A DNA stretch of 64,000 nucleotides from Oscillospiraceae bacterium (GTDB lineage: Bacteria > Bacillota > Clostridia > Oscillospirales > Ruminococcaceae). Both the position numbers and the translations under genes were made by a program. The number at the start of each line of letters is the position of its first letter. The stretch's first letter is position 1. The notes under the pieces were generated by a model that saw nothing but the letters and a program-made list of their open reading frames with translations, did not search any database and was not told the origin of the DNA. The DNA lies in assembly GCA_030539275.1 (NCBI GenBank), contig JAUNSK010000018.1, positions 22,865 through 86,864 of the forward strand, written 5' to 3'. Below, in pieces: positions 27,805 through 36,490 of this stretch.

Positions 27805-28407
27805 TCAGTGTTCGTATTCTCTTACTCTCAGCGGAATTCCTATAGAATCGGCAAGCTTCCGGCATGCTGCGATGTCTTCTTCGGAAATAACGTCAACTAC
27901 AGAAAAATGAACATCATCAAGATATTCTTTGCATTCCTTTGCGAATGAAAGCATAGCATCAAATGACTGAAGACCGAACTTCGGATTAGTCAGAGCTGCA
28001 TATTTTTCTGCATCAGGAGCGTTAAGGCTGATGGAAACAGAATCAATATTTTCACAGAATTCCTTGACAACATCACGTTTGTTCACAAGATTTCCCAGTC
28101 CGTTAGTGTTTATACGTATCCTGATGCCGAACTTTTCTTTCAGATGTCTGCATGTTGCAGTCAGAACATCAAAGGTACATGTCGGTTCTCCATATCCGCA
28201 GACGATCACCTCGTCATATTTAGTAAAATCAAAGCTGTCTACTGCAGCAATGACCTCATCAAGTGTAGGAGTAGTCTTATGCCACATCATATCAGCATCG
28301 CCTATGGAATCTCCGTTTTTTCTTATGCAGAATGTACAGCTGCAGGGGCATTCATTAGTAAGATTAAGATAAACTTTTGAACGGTATACGTAAACAATAT
28401 CAGCCAT
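27805..28407 (-). CDS. TatD-associated-type radical SAM protein
   Basis: The protein has 200 residues with the radical SAM cluster motif C20-x3-C24-x2-C27 (NECPCSCTFC) and the glycine-rich GYGEPT motif. Length and sequence fit the small radical SAM family annotated as TatD-linked. Reaction unknown. No tatD gene is adjacent; instead an ECF transporter S component lies 22 bp upstream in the same direction, so the two are probably one transcription unit. Confidence 0.82.
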   Translation of the reverse strand: MADIVYVYRSKVYLNLTNECPCSCTFCIRKNGDSIGDADMMWHKTTPTLDEVIAAVDSFDFTKYDEVIVCGYGEPTCTFDVLTATCRHLKEKFGIRIRINTNGLGNLVNKRDVVKEFCENIDSVSISLNAPDAEKYAALTNPKFGLQSFDAMLSFAKECKEYLDDVHFSVVDVISEEDIAACRKLADSIGIPLRVREYEH

Positions 28408-28429
28408 GTTAAAATCCTTCCTTTATCAA

Positions 28430-28954
28430 TTAATTAAATATATGAGTTTTAAACTTCACCTGATCAAGGGCACTTCCGGCAAGGCAGTAGATTATCATGC
28501 TGCCGAGCGGCTGTATGAAGCTTGTCGGCAGTGTTGCAACTGCGCCTGGAAAGCCGAAAATGATTCCTTCTGCTAAAAAGTATCCTGCTATAGTTATTAT
28601 TCCGGAAATTCCGGCTGTTACGGCTGATGCAGGAGTAATAATTTTTGAAGAGCTGTTTTTTCTGAACTTAAGCATGATGAGAAACGGAACAACGTTGAGA
28701 GGTTTGATAACAGCTGTTGCAGGAGCCCATGCTGCCGAACCTGAAAGAAGGTCAGCCATTGTGCCGCCTATAGATGCTGCACATAATGCATACGGACCAG
28801 GAAGAAGTGAAGCTGCAAGATAGATCATTGAATCACCAAAGTGAATATATCCGGAATTTGTGCCAATATTCACATGAAAATATGCAGTAAGAACAGTGAT
28901 GATCGCTGCGAACATAGCTGCGAACACCATGTTTTTTGTTTTCTTGTTTGTCAT
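28430..28954 (-). CDS. ECF transporter substrate-binding S component
   Basis: It is a 174-residue membrane protein with about six helices and the N-terminal positively charged start (MTNKKTKNMVFAAMFAA) usual for S components of energy-coupling factor importers. GYIHFGDSMIYLAASLLPGP resembles the ligand region of vitamin S components. The shared EcfA/EcfT energising genes are not nearby, as in group II systems. The frame reads further upstream to 29068, but ATG 28954 is preceded by GGGGG at 8 bp and lies after the promoter. The divergent MocR-type regulator suggests a vitamin B6-related substrate, which is only inference. Confidence 0.8.
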   Translation of the reverse strand: MTNKKTKNMVFAAMFAAIITVLTAYFHVNIGTNSGYIHFGDSMIYLAASLLPGPYALCAASIGGTMADLLSGSAAWAPATAVIKPLNVVPFLIMLKFRKNSSSKIITPASAVTAGISGIITIAGYFLAEGIIFGFPGAVATLPTSFIQPLGSMIIYCLAGSALDQVKFKTHIFN

Positions 28955-29004
28955 AGATGAATCCCCCGGATTATAGTTTTGCAAAATTAAAAATTCTCTT
29001 GTGT

Positions 29005-29046
29005 AATGATCAATCATTGTATATAATAATATAATAAAGTTGTCAT
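29005..29046 (-). promoter_or_regulatory. Promoter of the ECF/radical SAM unit with palindrome
   Basis: On the minus strand, ATGACA (complement of 29041-29046) and TATACA (29018-29023) are 17 bp apart. AATGAT-CA-ATCATT (29005-29018), a perfect inverted repeat, overlaps the downstream edge of the -10 box and is a candidate operator for the divergent MocR regulator. Confidence 0.5.
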
Positions 29047-29089
29047 TATTAAAATATACAGAAATCATTTTTTTTAAGGGGACAGTTAT

Positions 29090-30415
29090 ATGAACAGTGA
29101 TCTTATAAATGAATCAGTGCCTCTGTACATGAGAGTCTATAATTACTACAAGAAAATGATAATAAACGGCCAGCTGTCATCCGGTATGAAAATACCGTCC
29201 ATCAGGCAGTGTGCCGAGGAACTTCGTATCAGCCGGACTACAGTTGAAACGGCATATATGTCGCTTGCTGCTGACGGATATATAATATCAAAAGCACAGA
29301 GCGGTTTTTATGTAACAGAGACTGCATATGCAAGGGCAGGCAATGCAAACGCAGGACATCATGTGGTTGAGAAAAAGGAAAAGATCAGGTATGACTTCAT
29401 ATCAGCTGCAGCTGATGCTGAGAGTTTTAATTTTGATATGTGGAGAAGATATATAAAAAGTGCCCTGAGACAGGATGAAAGACTGCTGTCATACGGTGAA
29501 CCACAGGGAGAAAAAGAACTCAGGGAAGTGCTTTCGAAATACATTACACATAAAAGAAATGTTGTGTGTACTCCGGAAAATATAGTCGTGGGTGCCGGTA
29601 TACAGAGCCTTCTTCATATTATCTGCGTACTAGCTGACAAAGATAAAAAGATCTGCTTTCAGAACAAAGAATTTATACAGGGTATTTCAGTATTCAGGGA
29701 TCATGGATGGTGCCTCTGTGATGCTCAAAGCGCAAGTGTTATCTATTCAACTCCTTCTCATATTTCTATGTGGGGAGATGTCATGGATGTACGGGACAGG
29801 CTGTCACTTATAAAAAATGCAGCTCATAATTCAAAGCTTATTATTGAGGATGACTATGATAATGAATTTTCATATTTCAATAAAAGGACACCATCTCTTC
29901 AGAGCCTTGCCGCCGGACAGAACGTTATTTATATCGGTACTTTTTCCAGAATGCTGCTTCCGTCCATCAGAATGAGTTTTATGGTTATTCCTCCGCAGCT
30001 GACAGACAGATACATGACAGTACGAAATAATTACAACCAGACAGCATCAAAAACAGAGCAGATCGCGCTGTGTCAGTTTATACGTGACGGTCATCTTGAT
30101 CTGCAGATACGAAAGCAGAGAAAGCTGTACAATGCAAAGGCAAAGCATTTATGTGAGGTAATTTCAGAAAAATTCGGCAGTCAGGCAGAGGCCGCTGTTA
30201 CAGACAGCGGAATATATGTTAAAATGAAGCTTAAGGAAAAGATCTGTATTGAAGACTTTAAAGATCAGCTTCATAAGAAAGAAATCTCTCTGAACGTTCT
30301 GAAGAACGATGACGATACAGTTACTGCTGTATTTTCATGTACTTCAGTAAAGTCGGAAAGCTTTGAAGAAGCAGTGAGTGAAGTTAAGGCGGCATATATA
30401 TCAGCTGTTGATTGA
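29090..30415 (+). CDS. MocR/GabR-type transcription factor
   Basis: A GntR-type winged helix (about 10-78, with PSIRQCAEELRISRTTVETAY) is fused to an aminotransferase-like domain, the MocR architecture. Such proteins sense PLP or a PLP-linked metabolite; PdxR and GabR are examples. Here the position of the PLP Schiff-base lysine appears to be Arg287 (GTFSRMLLPSIRMSF instead of the usual GTFSK), encoded AGA at 29948-29950. The IIEDDYDNEF motif that contacts PLP is kept. Divergent orientation suggests that it controls the ECF/radical SAM unit. The length, 441 residues, is near normal. Confidence 0.9.
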   Translation: MNSDLINESVPLYMRVYNYYKKMIINGQLSSGMKIPSIRQCAEELRISRTTVETAYMSLAADGYIISKAQSGFYVTETAYARAGNANAGHHVVEKKEKIRYDFISAAADAESFNFDMWRRYIKSALRQDERLLSYGEPQGEKELREVLSKYITHKRNVVCTPENIVVGAGIQSLLHIICVLADKDKKICFQNKEFIQGISVFRDHGWCLCDAQSASVIYSTPSHISMWGDVMDVRDRLSLIKNAAHNSKLIIEDDYDNEFSYFNKRTPSLQSLAAGQNVIYIGTFSRMLLPSIRMSFMVIPPQLTDRYMTVRNNYNQTASKTEQIALCQFIRDGHLDLQIRKQRKLYNAKAKHLCEVISEKFGSQAEAAVTDSGIYVKMKLKEKICIEDFKDQLHKKEISLNVLKNDDDTVTAVFSCTSVKSESFEEAVSEVKAAYISAVD

Positions 30416-30440
30416 CATATTGAATTAATTGTTGTATAGT
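30412..30440 (+). promoter_or_regulatory. Promoter of the MBL-fold hydrolase
   Basis: TTGACA (30412-30417) and TATAGT (30435-30440) are 17 bp apart. The -35 box overlaps the stop codon of the MocR gene. Confidence 0.7.
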
Positions 30441-30487
30441 AAGTAATTATAGCACAATAAATAAAACTAACATCTGGGGGAATTGAC

Positions 30488-31204
30488 GTGGCACAGGAGA
30501 TCATAAGGCTTGACCTTGGCGGTGTAAATGCCTATCTTATTAAAAACAATGAATGTTTTGCACTTGTGGATACCGGAGGAAGCCTAATTCTGGACAAAAA
30601 AAACATTAACGGCAGAAAGGATCTGATTGATTCACTGCTGTTTAAGAACGGTGTAACCAGAGACAATCTGAAGATCATCATATTGACACATGGTGACTGT
30701 GATCATTCAGGAAACGCTTCATACATAAGTCACAAGTATAATGCACCGATAGCTCTCAACAAGCATGACGGCAAACTGGTTAATAATCCTGCCATCAATG
30801 ATATTCTCGGAAATTCAAAATATGAAAGCTTTGGTCTTCGTCTGGTCTTTGCGATCATGCATAAGAAGATCCTTAAGATCGTTGAAAAAGTTCAGTCGTC
30901 ATTTATCTCATTTGTTCCTGATATTTTTCTTGAAGAAGGGGATGATCTCGGGAAATACGGGTTTGATGCTTCTGTTATTTTTACACCAGGTCATACAGCC
31001 GGATCAGTTAGTATACTGACAGGCGATGGTGATCTAATGTGCGGCGATACGTTCGGAAATAATAAAAAACCTGATATCGCCATGAATGCCGAGGATTTTA
31101 CCATGATGAGAAAGAGTATTCAGAAAATAATGAAACTGAATATCAAAATGGTATACCCCGGCCATGGAGAGCCTTTTGAATTTTCGGAGTTCAAAAGCAG
31201 ATAA
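30488..31204 (+). CDS. MBL-fold metallohydrolase
   Basis: A 238-residue metallo-beta-lactamase-fold protein. The metal motif is THGDCDHSGN (H-x-D-x-D-H variant), with later ligands in TPGHTAGS, GDTFG and YPGHGEP. The variant motif is common in general hydrolases of this superfamily and does not indicate antibiotic resistance. Substrate unknown. GTG start at 30488 after a GGGGG ribosome site. It converges on tspO with only 6 bp between the stop codons and no hairpin there. Confidence 0.85.
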   Translation: MAQEIIRLDLGGVNAYLIKNNECFALVDTGGSLILDKKNINGRKDLIDSLLFKNGVTRDNLKIIILTHGDCDHSGNASYISHKYNAPIALNKHDGKLVNNPAINDILGNSKYESFGLRLVFAIMHKKILKIVEKVQSSFISFVPDIFLEEGDDLGKYGFDASVIFTPGHTAGSVSILTGDGDLMCGDTFGNNKKPDIAMNAEDFTMMRKSIQKIMKLNIKMVYPGHGEPFEFSEFKSR

Positions 31205-31210
31205 ATGACG

Positions 31211-31690
31211 TCAGTTCAGGCGATAGATCATAAAATTAAGATACCCTGCAAATGTTACCCATAGCAGGTATGGAATCTGCAGGAAAGCTGCAACAGGATT
31301 AACTTTATAGAAGTAATATATCATTGCAATGATCGCAATCCAGAGAAGAACTATACAGATAAATGCTGCAAAGTACATTTGTGCAATAAAAAACAGAGGA
31401 CTCCACGTAAAGTTGATTATAAGCTGCACAAAAAAGATTATCAGTGCTTTGTTTTTATATTCGGACCTTGATCCTGATACGATAAATGAAGATATGCCCA
31501 TCAGAAAAAACAGTATGGTCCATACAACCGGAAATACTGCTGCCGGAGGAGTAAGCGGCGGCTGTTTTATAGAGTTGAATACTTCTCTGGTTGAATTCAT
31601 GGTCAGAAGTGCTGACAAAGCGCCGGTCCCAAGGCTTAAAATCATAAAGAACAAAAATCTTTTCAGACTGAACTTGACAGATTTATACAT
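31211..31690 (-). CDS. tspO: TspO/MBR-family membrane protein
   Basis: Five membrane helices in 159 residues and the family motifs QPPLTPPAAVFPVVWTILF, NFTWSPLFF and LLWVTFAGYLN identify a tryptophan-rich sensory protein/peripheral benzodiazepine receptor homologue. These bind porphyrins and act in stress responses. AAAGGAG precedes the ATG. It is a single gene, with no functional link to neighbours visible. Confidence 0.92.
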   Translation of the reverse strand: MYKSVKFSLKRFLFFMILSLGTGALSALLTMNSTREVFNSIKQPPLTPPAAVFPVVWTILFFLMGISSFIVSGSRSEYKNKALIIFFVQLIINFTWSPLFFIAQMYFAAFICIVLLWIAIIAMIYYFYKVNPVAAFLQIPYLLWVTFAGYLNFMIYRLN

Positions 31691-31853
31691 AGATAATCAT
31701 TCTCCTTTTTTCAGATTGACAAACATTATAGTATATGATATTATTAATATAATAAAAATATTCCTCAGGTTTTATACATATTTGTGTATTAAAGTATAAA
31801 GCAATTAGTAAAAATATTTATTAAACAAATAATCTGGATATGGAGCAAATAAT

Positions 31854-32468
31854 ATGAAAATAAAGAGTTTATTATCGGCAGTGCTTATTGTTACAATATC
31901 ACTCAGCAGCTGTAAAAGCGGCAGTACAGGAAATAAGTCCGGTGGTCAGAACAGAAGCGTTGCCAGTGATATCAAAACATCAGACACTATGAGTTCAGAC
32001 TTTGATCAAATTATTGATTCACTCACTATAAATGGCGCTGATATAAAGTTTCCGGTAACAATAGACAGTCTTGGTGAAGGTTATTCATATGATAAAAGTT
32101 CTCTTATTTCTGGCGGTGACATGGCATTCTGCAACCTGATGTATAATAACAAAATGATAGGTTCATGTCAGCTGGCTCAGTGTGGAGATGACAAATATAC
32201 TGACAAACCGATGAGTATGTTATGTATCCTTAATACGGGCAAGAAAAAAGATGATCCGAGCTATACAGAGGCCTCGATCTCAGACATAAGCATGGATTCA
32301 AAACTTGAAGATGTAACAGCTTCCTTTGGTGATCCTCAGTTTGCAGCATATAATTCAGATACTAAAAACTATGAGCTGCAGTACATAAAGGATGATGAGA
32401 ATAAAATTGAGATTTATGTAGATGATTCAGTAAACAAAATCGCGATTTATTATCAGCATGAAAAATAA
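31854..32468 (+). CDS. Putative lipoprotein of unknown function
   Basis: A type II signal peptide ends in the lipobox LSSC with Cys20 as the acylated residue. The mature protein is about 185 residues, starting with a Gly/Ser-rich spacer; no known domain was recognised. It would be anchored on the outer face of the membrane. It ends in a terminator shared with dfrA. Confidence 0.75.
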   Translation: MKIKSLLSAVLIVTISLSSCKSGSTGNKSGGQNRSVASDIKTSDTMSSDFDQIIDSLTINGADIKFPVTIDSLGEGYSYDKSSLISGGDMAFCNLMYNNKMIGSCQLAQCGDDKYTDKPMSMLCILNTGKKKDDPSYTEASISDISMDSKLEDVTASFGDPQFAAYNSDTKNYELQYIKDDENKIEIYVDDSVNKIAIYYQHEK

Positions 32469-32470
32469 AA

Positions 32471-32512
32471 AAACAACAGGAAAATCGTTAATGATTTTCC
32501 TGTTGTTTTTTT
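32471..32512. terminator. Bidirectional terminator between lipoprotein gene and dfrA
   Basis: A perfect 16-bp stem (32471-32486 with 32493-32508) and a 6-nt loop have T runs on both strands. The dfrA stop codon lies in the loop. Confidence 0.92.
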
Positions 32513-32997
32513 ATACGGTAATACTCTGCAAAGCAAAAAGGAATATCACCATAATGCATGACTTCAGATACACTGATGCAAGTCCAGTCACGTGAAAGGT
32601 CAAAATTTATTAGATGTCTGTCAGCAGGGGATGAAGTCAGTATTTTGGTTATAAAAGCATGAGTACATTGGGACTGAAAAATACTGTACACCTGTTCTCC
32701 GCCGATAATAAAAATATCATCATCAGGAATACGCGACAGGATCGTTAAAATCTCTTTTGTACTGTGACATATACATGCGTTCTCATCGCCTTTATATTCA
32801 GGATTTCGTGTAAGAACGATGTTTCTTCTTTCCGGCAGACTTCCTGACGGCAGGGATTCATAGGTTCTGCGTCCCATCACAACAGTTTTTCCGATGGTCT
32901 TTGATCTGAAAAAAGATTTATCAGCAGGTATGTTGTATAAAAGATTCCCGTCAAGGCCGATTCCCCATGAACTGTCAGCAGCAGCTATCAGATTCAT
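32488..32997 (-). CDS. dfrA: Dihydrofolate reductase
   Basis: DHFR reduces dihydrofolate to tetrahydrofolate with NADPH. MNLIAAADSSWGIGLDGNLLYNIPADKSFF is the normal N-terminal outline, TVVMGRRTYESLP and IFIIGGEQVY are the cofactor motifs. The length, 169 residues, is normal. It is the last gene of the folate operon; its ATG overlaps the folBK stop codon by 4 bp (ATGA). Its place in the biosynthetic operon marks it as the housekeeping enzyme. Confidence 0.96.
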   Translation of the reverse strand: MNLIAAADSSWGIGLDGNLLYNIPADKSFFRSKTIGKTVVMGRRTYESLPSGSLPERRNIVLTRNPEYKGDENACICHSTKEILTILSRIPDDDIFIIGGEQVYSIFQSQCTHAFITKILTSSPADRHLINFDLSRDWTCISVSEVMHYGDIPFCFAEYYRIKKQQENH

Positions 32998-33821
32998 ATG
33001 TTGTTCTCCGTTAAAAGTCCTGAACGCAGCTGGGATACAGTACAGTGTTCAACAGGGTGGACAGCATACGGTGCGATCTGTTCAAGCGGTTTTAAAACGA
33101 AATCACGCTTAGTCATTTCCGGATGAGGGATGATCAGCTCGTCATCGCAGATTATTTCGTCATCATAAAAAATGATGTCAAGATCAAGTGTTCTGGGACC
33201 CCATCTGACTGTTCTGACGCGTCCTGCGCTGTTTTCAGTATCATGACATAAGGCAAGAAGTTCATAAGGGCTCAGCAGTGTGGAGAGCCTGATGCAGGCA
33301 TTGAGAAAATCATCCTGTCTGACAGGTCCGACCGGTTCGGTAATAATAAACTCTGAGACTTTTTCTACCCTGCACTGCTTGTTGTCACTGAGAGCCGCAA
33401 TGGCTGCAGATAAATACTTTTCCTTATCGCCGATATTTGAGCCTATCGAAAGATAAGCCGTATGCCATGATCTTTCAACACTGACACTTACGTATTTTAA
33501 AGGAAGAAGTATAGGTGCCCACGGCTTTTTGATTTCTATAGAAACTTTTTTGAGAAGCGAATACTTAAGCAGAAGTTCATCTGCAGTTCTTTCGGCTGCG
33601 GTTTCGATCAGCTTGAAGGTATTTTGTTCAAGAAGTATTTTTATTGTATGGCATACATCGGCATAGTTTACGCTCAGTTCAAGATTATCAGTCCTGCCTG
33701 CCGGTCTTATGTCGAGAAAGAGTTCTGCGCAAATGAGAAATTTTTGTCCGAGGATATTTTCTTCCTTGAGAACACCGTGGTTGCAGAATATCTCCAGATC
33801 ACTGATAATTATTTTATCCAT
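32994..33821 (-). CDS. folBK: Bifunctional dihydroneopterin aldolase / HPPK
   Basis: This natural fusion has FolB at residues 1-118 (ISDLEIFCNHGVLKEEN; catalytic-region IEIKKPWAPI) and FolK at about 120-275 (LSIGSNIGDKEKYL, GPVRQDDFLNAC, RWGPRTLDLDIIFYDD). It turns dihydroneopterin into hydroxymethyldihydropterin and then pyrophosphorylates it, supplying FolP. It lies 7 bp after folP and overlaps dfrA by 4 bp. FolBK fusions occur in several Firmicutes. Confidence 0.95.
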   Translation of the reverse strand: MDKIIISDLEIFCNHGVLKEENILGQKFLICAELFLDIRPAGRTDNLELSVNYADVCHTIKILLEQNTFKLIETAAERTADELLLKYSLLKKVSIEIKKPWAPILLPLKYVSVSVERSWHTAYLSIGSNIGDKEKYLSAAIAALSDNKQCRVEKVSEFIITEPVGPVRQDDFLNACIRLSTLLSPYELLALCHDTENSAGRVRTVRWGPRTLDLDIIFYDDEIICDDELIIPHPEMTKRDFVLKPLEQIAPYAVHPVEHCTVSQLRSGLLTENNI

Positions 33822-33828
33822 AAAATAA

Positions 33829-34632
33829 TTACTCCCTTCCGATGAGCTTTTGTGTCATTACAACGGCGCGCTTATTTTCCGCAACATCATGTACACGTAC
33901 AAAAAGGCACTTTTTCTGTACAGCAAATACTGTAGTTACAAGTGTTCCTTCCAGCCTCTGGTCTGCAGGAAGATCAAGTGAGAGACCGATCATGGATTTT
34001 CTTGAAGTACCGAGGAGTACAGGATAGCCGAGTACATCAAGCTCTTCAAGACGATTTGTGATCTCAAGGTTCTGTTCAAGACTTTTTGAAAATCCGACTC
34101 CCGGGTCGATCATGATCCTGTCATCTGGTATGCCTGCAGCCTTTGCAATAGAAATACTCTCTGAGAGGTCGTCGATAACATTCTGAATAAATGAAGTGTA
34201 GCAGGTATCGTGACGGTTATGCATTAAACAGCATGAAGCACCGCTCTTTGCTATTACATCAGCCATCAGGCTGTCATACTTAAGTCCCCAGATATCGTTG
34301 ATAAGGTCAGCACCGGCATCAACAGCGGCCTTGGCAACTGCTGACTTGTAAGTATCTGAGGAAACAGGAATGTCAAAGTTTTTCTTGATGGCCTCAATAA
34401 CGGGAACGACCCTTGATATTTCTTCATCGTCCGGAATCAGAGTATATCCGGGACGTGTTGATTCGCCGCCTACGTCTATTATATCAGCGCCGTCTGCAAT
34501 CATCTTTTCAGTATGTCTGAGTGCATCAGATACGCTGCAGTAGTTTCCGCCGTCAGAGAATGAATCAGGTGTTACATTAAGTATACCCATAATATATGTG
34601 TTGTCTATAAAAGTTTTATTTCCGATAATCAT
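33829..34632 (-). CDS. folP: Dihydropteroate synthase
   Basis: FolP joins hydroxymethyldihydropterin pyrophosphate with p-aminobenzoate and is the sulfonamide target. Signatures IMGILNVTPDSFSDGG (14-29) and GADIIDVGGESTRPG are intact, as is the later LLGTSRKSMIG substrate loop. The length, 267 residues, is normal. It lies 16 bp after the HD-domain gene in the operon. Confidence 0.96.
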   Translation of the reverse strand: MIIGNKTFIDNTYIMGILNVTPDSFSDGGNYCSVSDALRHTEKMIADGADIIDVGGESTRPGYTLIPDDEEISRVVPVIEAIKKNFDIPVSSDTYKSAVAKAAVDAGADLINDIWGLKYDSLMADVIAKSGASCCLMHNRHDTCYTSFIQNVIDDLSESISIAKAAGIPDDRIMIDPGVGFSKSLEQNLEITNRLEELDVLGYPVLLGTSRKSMIGLSLDLPADQRLEGTLVTTVFAVQKKCLFVRVHDVAENKRAVVMTQKLIGRE

Positions 34633-34648
34633 CAGATATTATCTTCCT

Positions 34649-35143
34649 TTAGTATTGTATTGTGTTGTTTTTCTTGTTGTCAGGCCAGTTGCAGAGTTCA
34701 TAAGCACTGCAGCTGCAGCAAAGTCTCGACAGCTTGTCTGCTTTATGCAGGACATCACTGAGGATATCAGCGTCAGCAGATGATTTTTTCGTCATTGCGC
34801 GGTGACTGAGAATAGCCTGTGTGATCTGTGAGATCTCATCAGCATCATAGCCGCATCTGCTGAGTATATCTCCTGCGAGCTGTGCACCGGCAATATTGTG
34901 AGGCGTACCGTCCTTATATTCGCTTGTACGTCCTATATCATGCAGAAATGCAGCGGCATATATTATGTCTTTTGATATCGGAATATTATTTTCAAGAATA
35001 AGAATATAACCTATTCTTGCTGTATCTGTCAGATGTCCGATACCGTGACCGCAGAATACTCTGTCCTTTTCACATTCATTGATAAGGCTCATAGCTCTGA
35101 TAAATTCAGGATCGTTAATAATACGGTTATATCTGGTGAGCAT
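34649..35143 (-). CDS. HD-domain phosphohydrolase in folate operon
   Basis: A 164-residue HD-superfamily protein: HGIGHLTDTARIG, the central AAFLHDIGR doublet, PHNIAGA, and ADKLSRL provide the metal ligands. Such proteins usually remove phosphate or pyrophosphate from nucleotides. It overlaps folC by 17 bp and precedes folP by 16 bp, so it is tightly embedded in the folate operon. No gene for the dihydroneopterin triphosphate pyrophosphohydrolase step is otherwise seen, which makes that reaction an attractive but unproven role. Confidence 0.82.
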   Translation of the reverse strand: MLTRYNRIINDPEFIRAMSLINECEKDRVFCGHGIGHLTDTARIGYILILENNIPISKDIIYAAAFLHDIGRTSEYKDGTPHNIAGAQLAGDILSRCGYDADEISQITQAILSHRAMTKKSSADADILSDVLHKADKLSRLCCSCSAYELCNWPDNKKNNTIQY

Positions 35144-36425
35144 CCGGTTTGACTTCCTTAATATATTTTCTTATCTGTCCTAAAAACGACAGTGAACCAA
35201 AGGCAATTATCATGTGATACTTTGACTTCAGGCTTTCGTCTACTGCTTCTTTTACACTGCTGCAGGCTGTTACATTCGGGTTGTAGGTTTTGATAACAGC
35301 AGCAAGCTCCTGAGCAGGCAGACTCCTTGAAGTTAAGTCCGGTGTGACAGTATATATCTTTGAAGCCCGCTTTGCAGTAAGACGAACAGTTTCAGGATAG
35401 TTTTTATCTTTAAATGTTCCCATAATATAAATGATCTTCTTATCAGAAAAGCAGATATCGATTGTTTCACGCAGTCTTGCTGCAGCGGCTTCGTTATGAG
35501 CTCCGTCAATGATAAAAAGAGGATCGGCTGAGATGATTTCAAATCTTGCAGGCCAGACTGTTTCTGCAAGTCCTGAGTATATTGCCGTCTCATCTATGCT
35601 GTAGCCTGTGTCATCAAGTATCTCACATGCTTCAACAGCAAGAGCTGCATTTTCAACCTGGAATTTTCCTATCATATTTATTTTAATATTTTTGTAGCGT
35701 TTATAGTCAAATGTCTGTGAAGTAGTACTGCAGGAATAGTTTTCAATATTGTAGATCTTTGCAATTTTCAGCTGAGCACGTTTATCATTACATGTATTAA
35801 GAATAACAGATATAACCTTTGGCTGCTGGGATATAGTAGCCACGTTCGAGTTTCGCTTGATTATGCCTGCCTTCTGTACAGCAATTTTTTCAAGTGTATC
35901 TCCGAGATATTTTGTATGATCCATGCTGATCGATGTAATAACTGAGAGTATACTCTTTTTGATTACATTTGTGGCATCAGATTTTCCGCCCATTCCGGCT
36001 TCAATAAGAACAATATCACAGTGCTGATCGGCAAAGTAGCTGAAGGCTACTGCAGTTTCAATTTCAAACACCGTCGGGTGAGAAAACCCTTTTTCTACAA
36101 CGGCATCCACAGCGTTTTTTACCTTTTGTGTATATAAGCAGAAATCCTCTTTACTAATCATAGTTGTCCCGATCTGGATCTTGTCGAGATAATCAATGAC
36201 ACTAGGAGACGAATATCGTCCTGTGCGGTAACCGGCTTTGATAAGAATATTATTTATAAATGCCCCCGTCGATCCCTTGCCGTTTGTTCCTGCTATATGA
36301 ATTATCTTTAACTTGTCCTGAGGATTTGATAATTCACGGCAGAGTCTTGTCATACTTTCTAGCCCCGGAACAATCCCATAGCATGCTGCATCAGAAATAT
36401 ATTTTACTGCTTCTTCAAAATTCAT
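35127..36425 (-). CDS. folC: Dihydrofolate synthase / folylpolyglutamate synthase
   Basis: FolC adds glutamate to dihydropteroate and extends polyglutamate tails. It has the Mur-ligase-type ATP loop GTNGKGST (46-53), GAFINNILIKAGYRTG, the SSPSVIDYLDKIQIG substrate region, and IIDGAHNEAAAARLRE. The length, 432 residues, is normal. It is the first gene of the operon folC-HD-folP-folBK-dfrA. ATG 36425 has no ribosome site within 30 bp; an in-frame stop lies 15 bp upstream, so an earlier start is excluded. Confidence 0.94.
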   Translation of the reverse strand: MNFEEAVKYISDAACYGIVPGLESMTRLCRELSNPQDKLKIIHIAGTNGKGSTGAFINNILIKAGYRTGRYSSPSVIDYLDKIQIGTTMISKEDFCLYTQKVKNAVDAVVEKGFSHPTVFEIETAVAFSYFADQHCDIVLIEAGMGGKSDATNVIKKSILSVITSISMDHTKYLGDTLEKIAVQKAGIIKRNSNVATISQQPKVISVILNTCNDKRAQLKIAKIYNIENYSCSTTSQTFDYKRYKNIKINMIGKFQVENAALAVEACEILDDTGYSIDETAIYSGLAETVWPARFEIISADPLFIIDGAHNEAAAARLRETIDICFSDKKIIYIMGTFKDKNYPETVRLTAKRASKIYTVTPDLTSRSLPAQELAAVIKTYNPNVTACSSVKEAVDESLKSKYHMIIAFGSLSFLGQIRKYIKEVKPDAHQI

Positions 36426-36490
36426 ATTTTTATCTGTTCAAAAGCATTTAACAGCTAAAGAACCGGATCTCCTCTTATCTATATTGTATT

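Noticed and set aside
30488-31204. Metallo-beta-lactamase
   Set aside because: The metal motif is H-x-D-x-D-H and the spacing fits general MBL-fold hydrolases; no signal peptide is present.
31205-31213. TGACGTCA palindrome between the MBL-fold gene and tspO as an operator
   Set aside because: It lies at the 3' ends of two converging genes and includes the tspO stop codon; an 8-bp palindrome there is probably chance.
32488-32997. Acquired trimethoprim-resistance dfrA
   Set aside because: It is the last gene of the folate operon, overlaps folBK by 4 bp and has normal housekeeping sequence.
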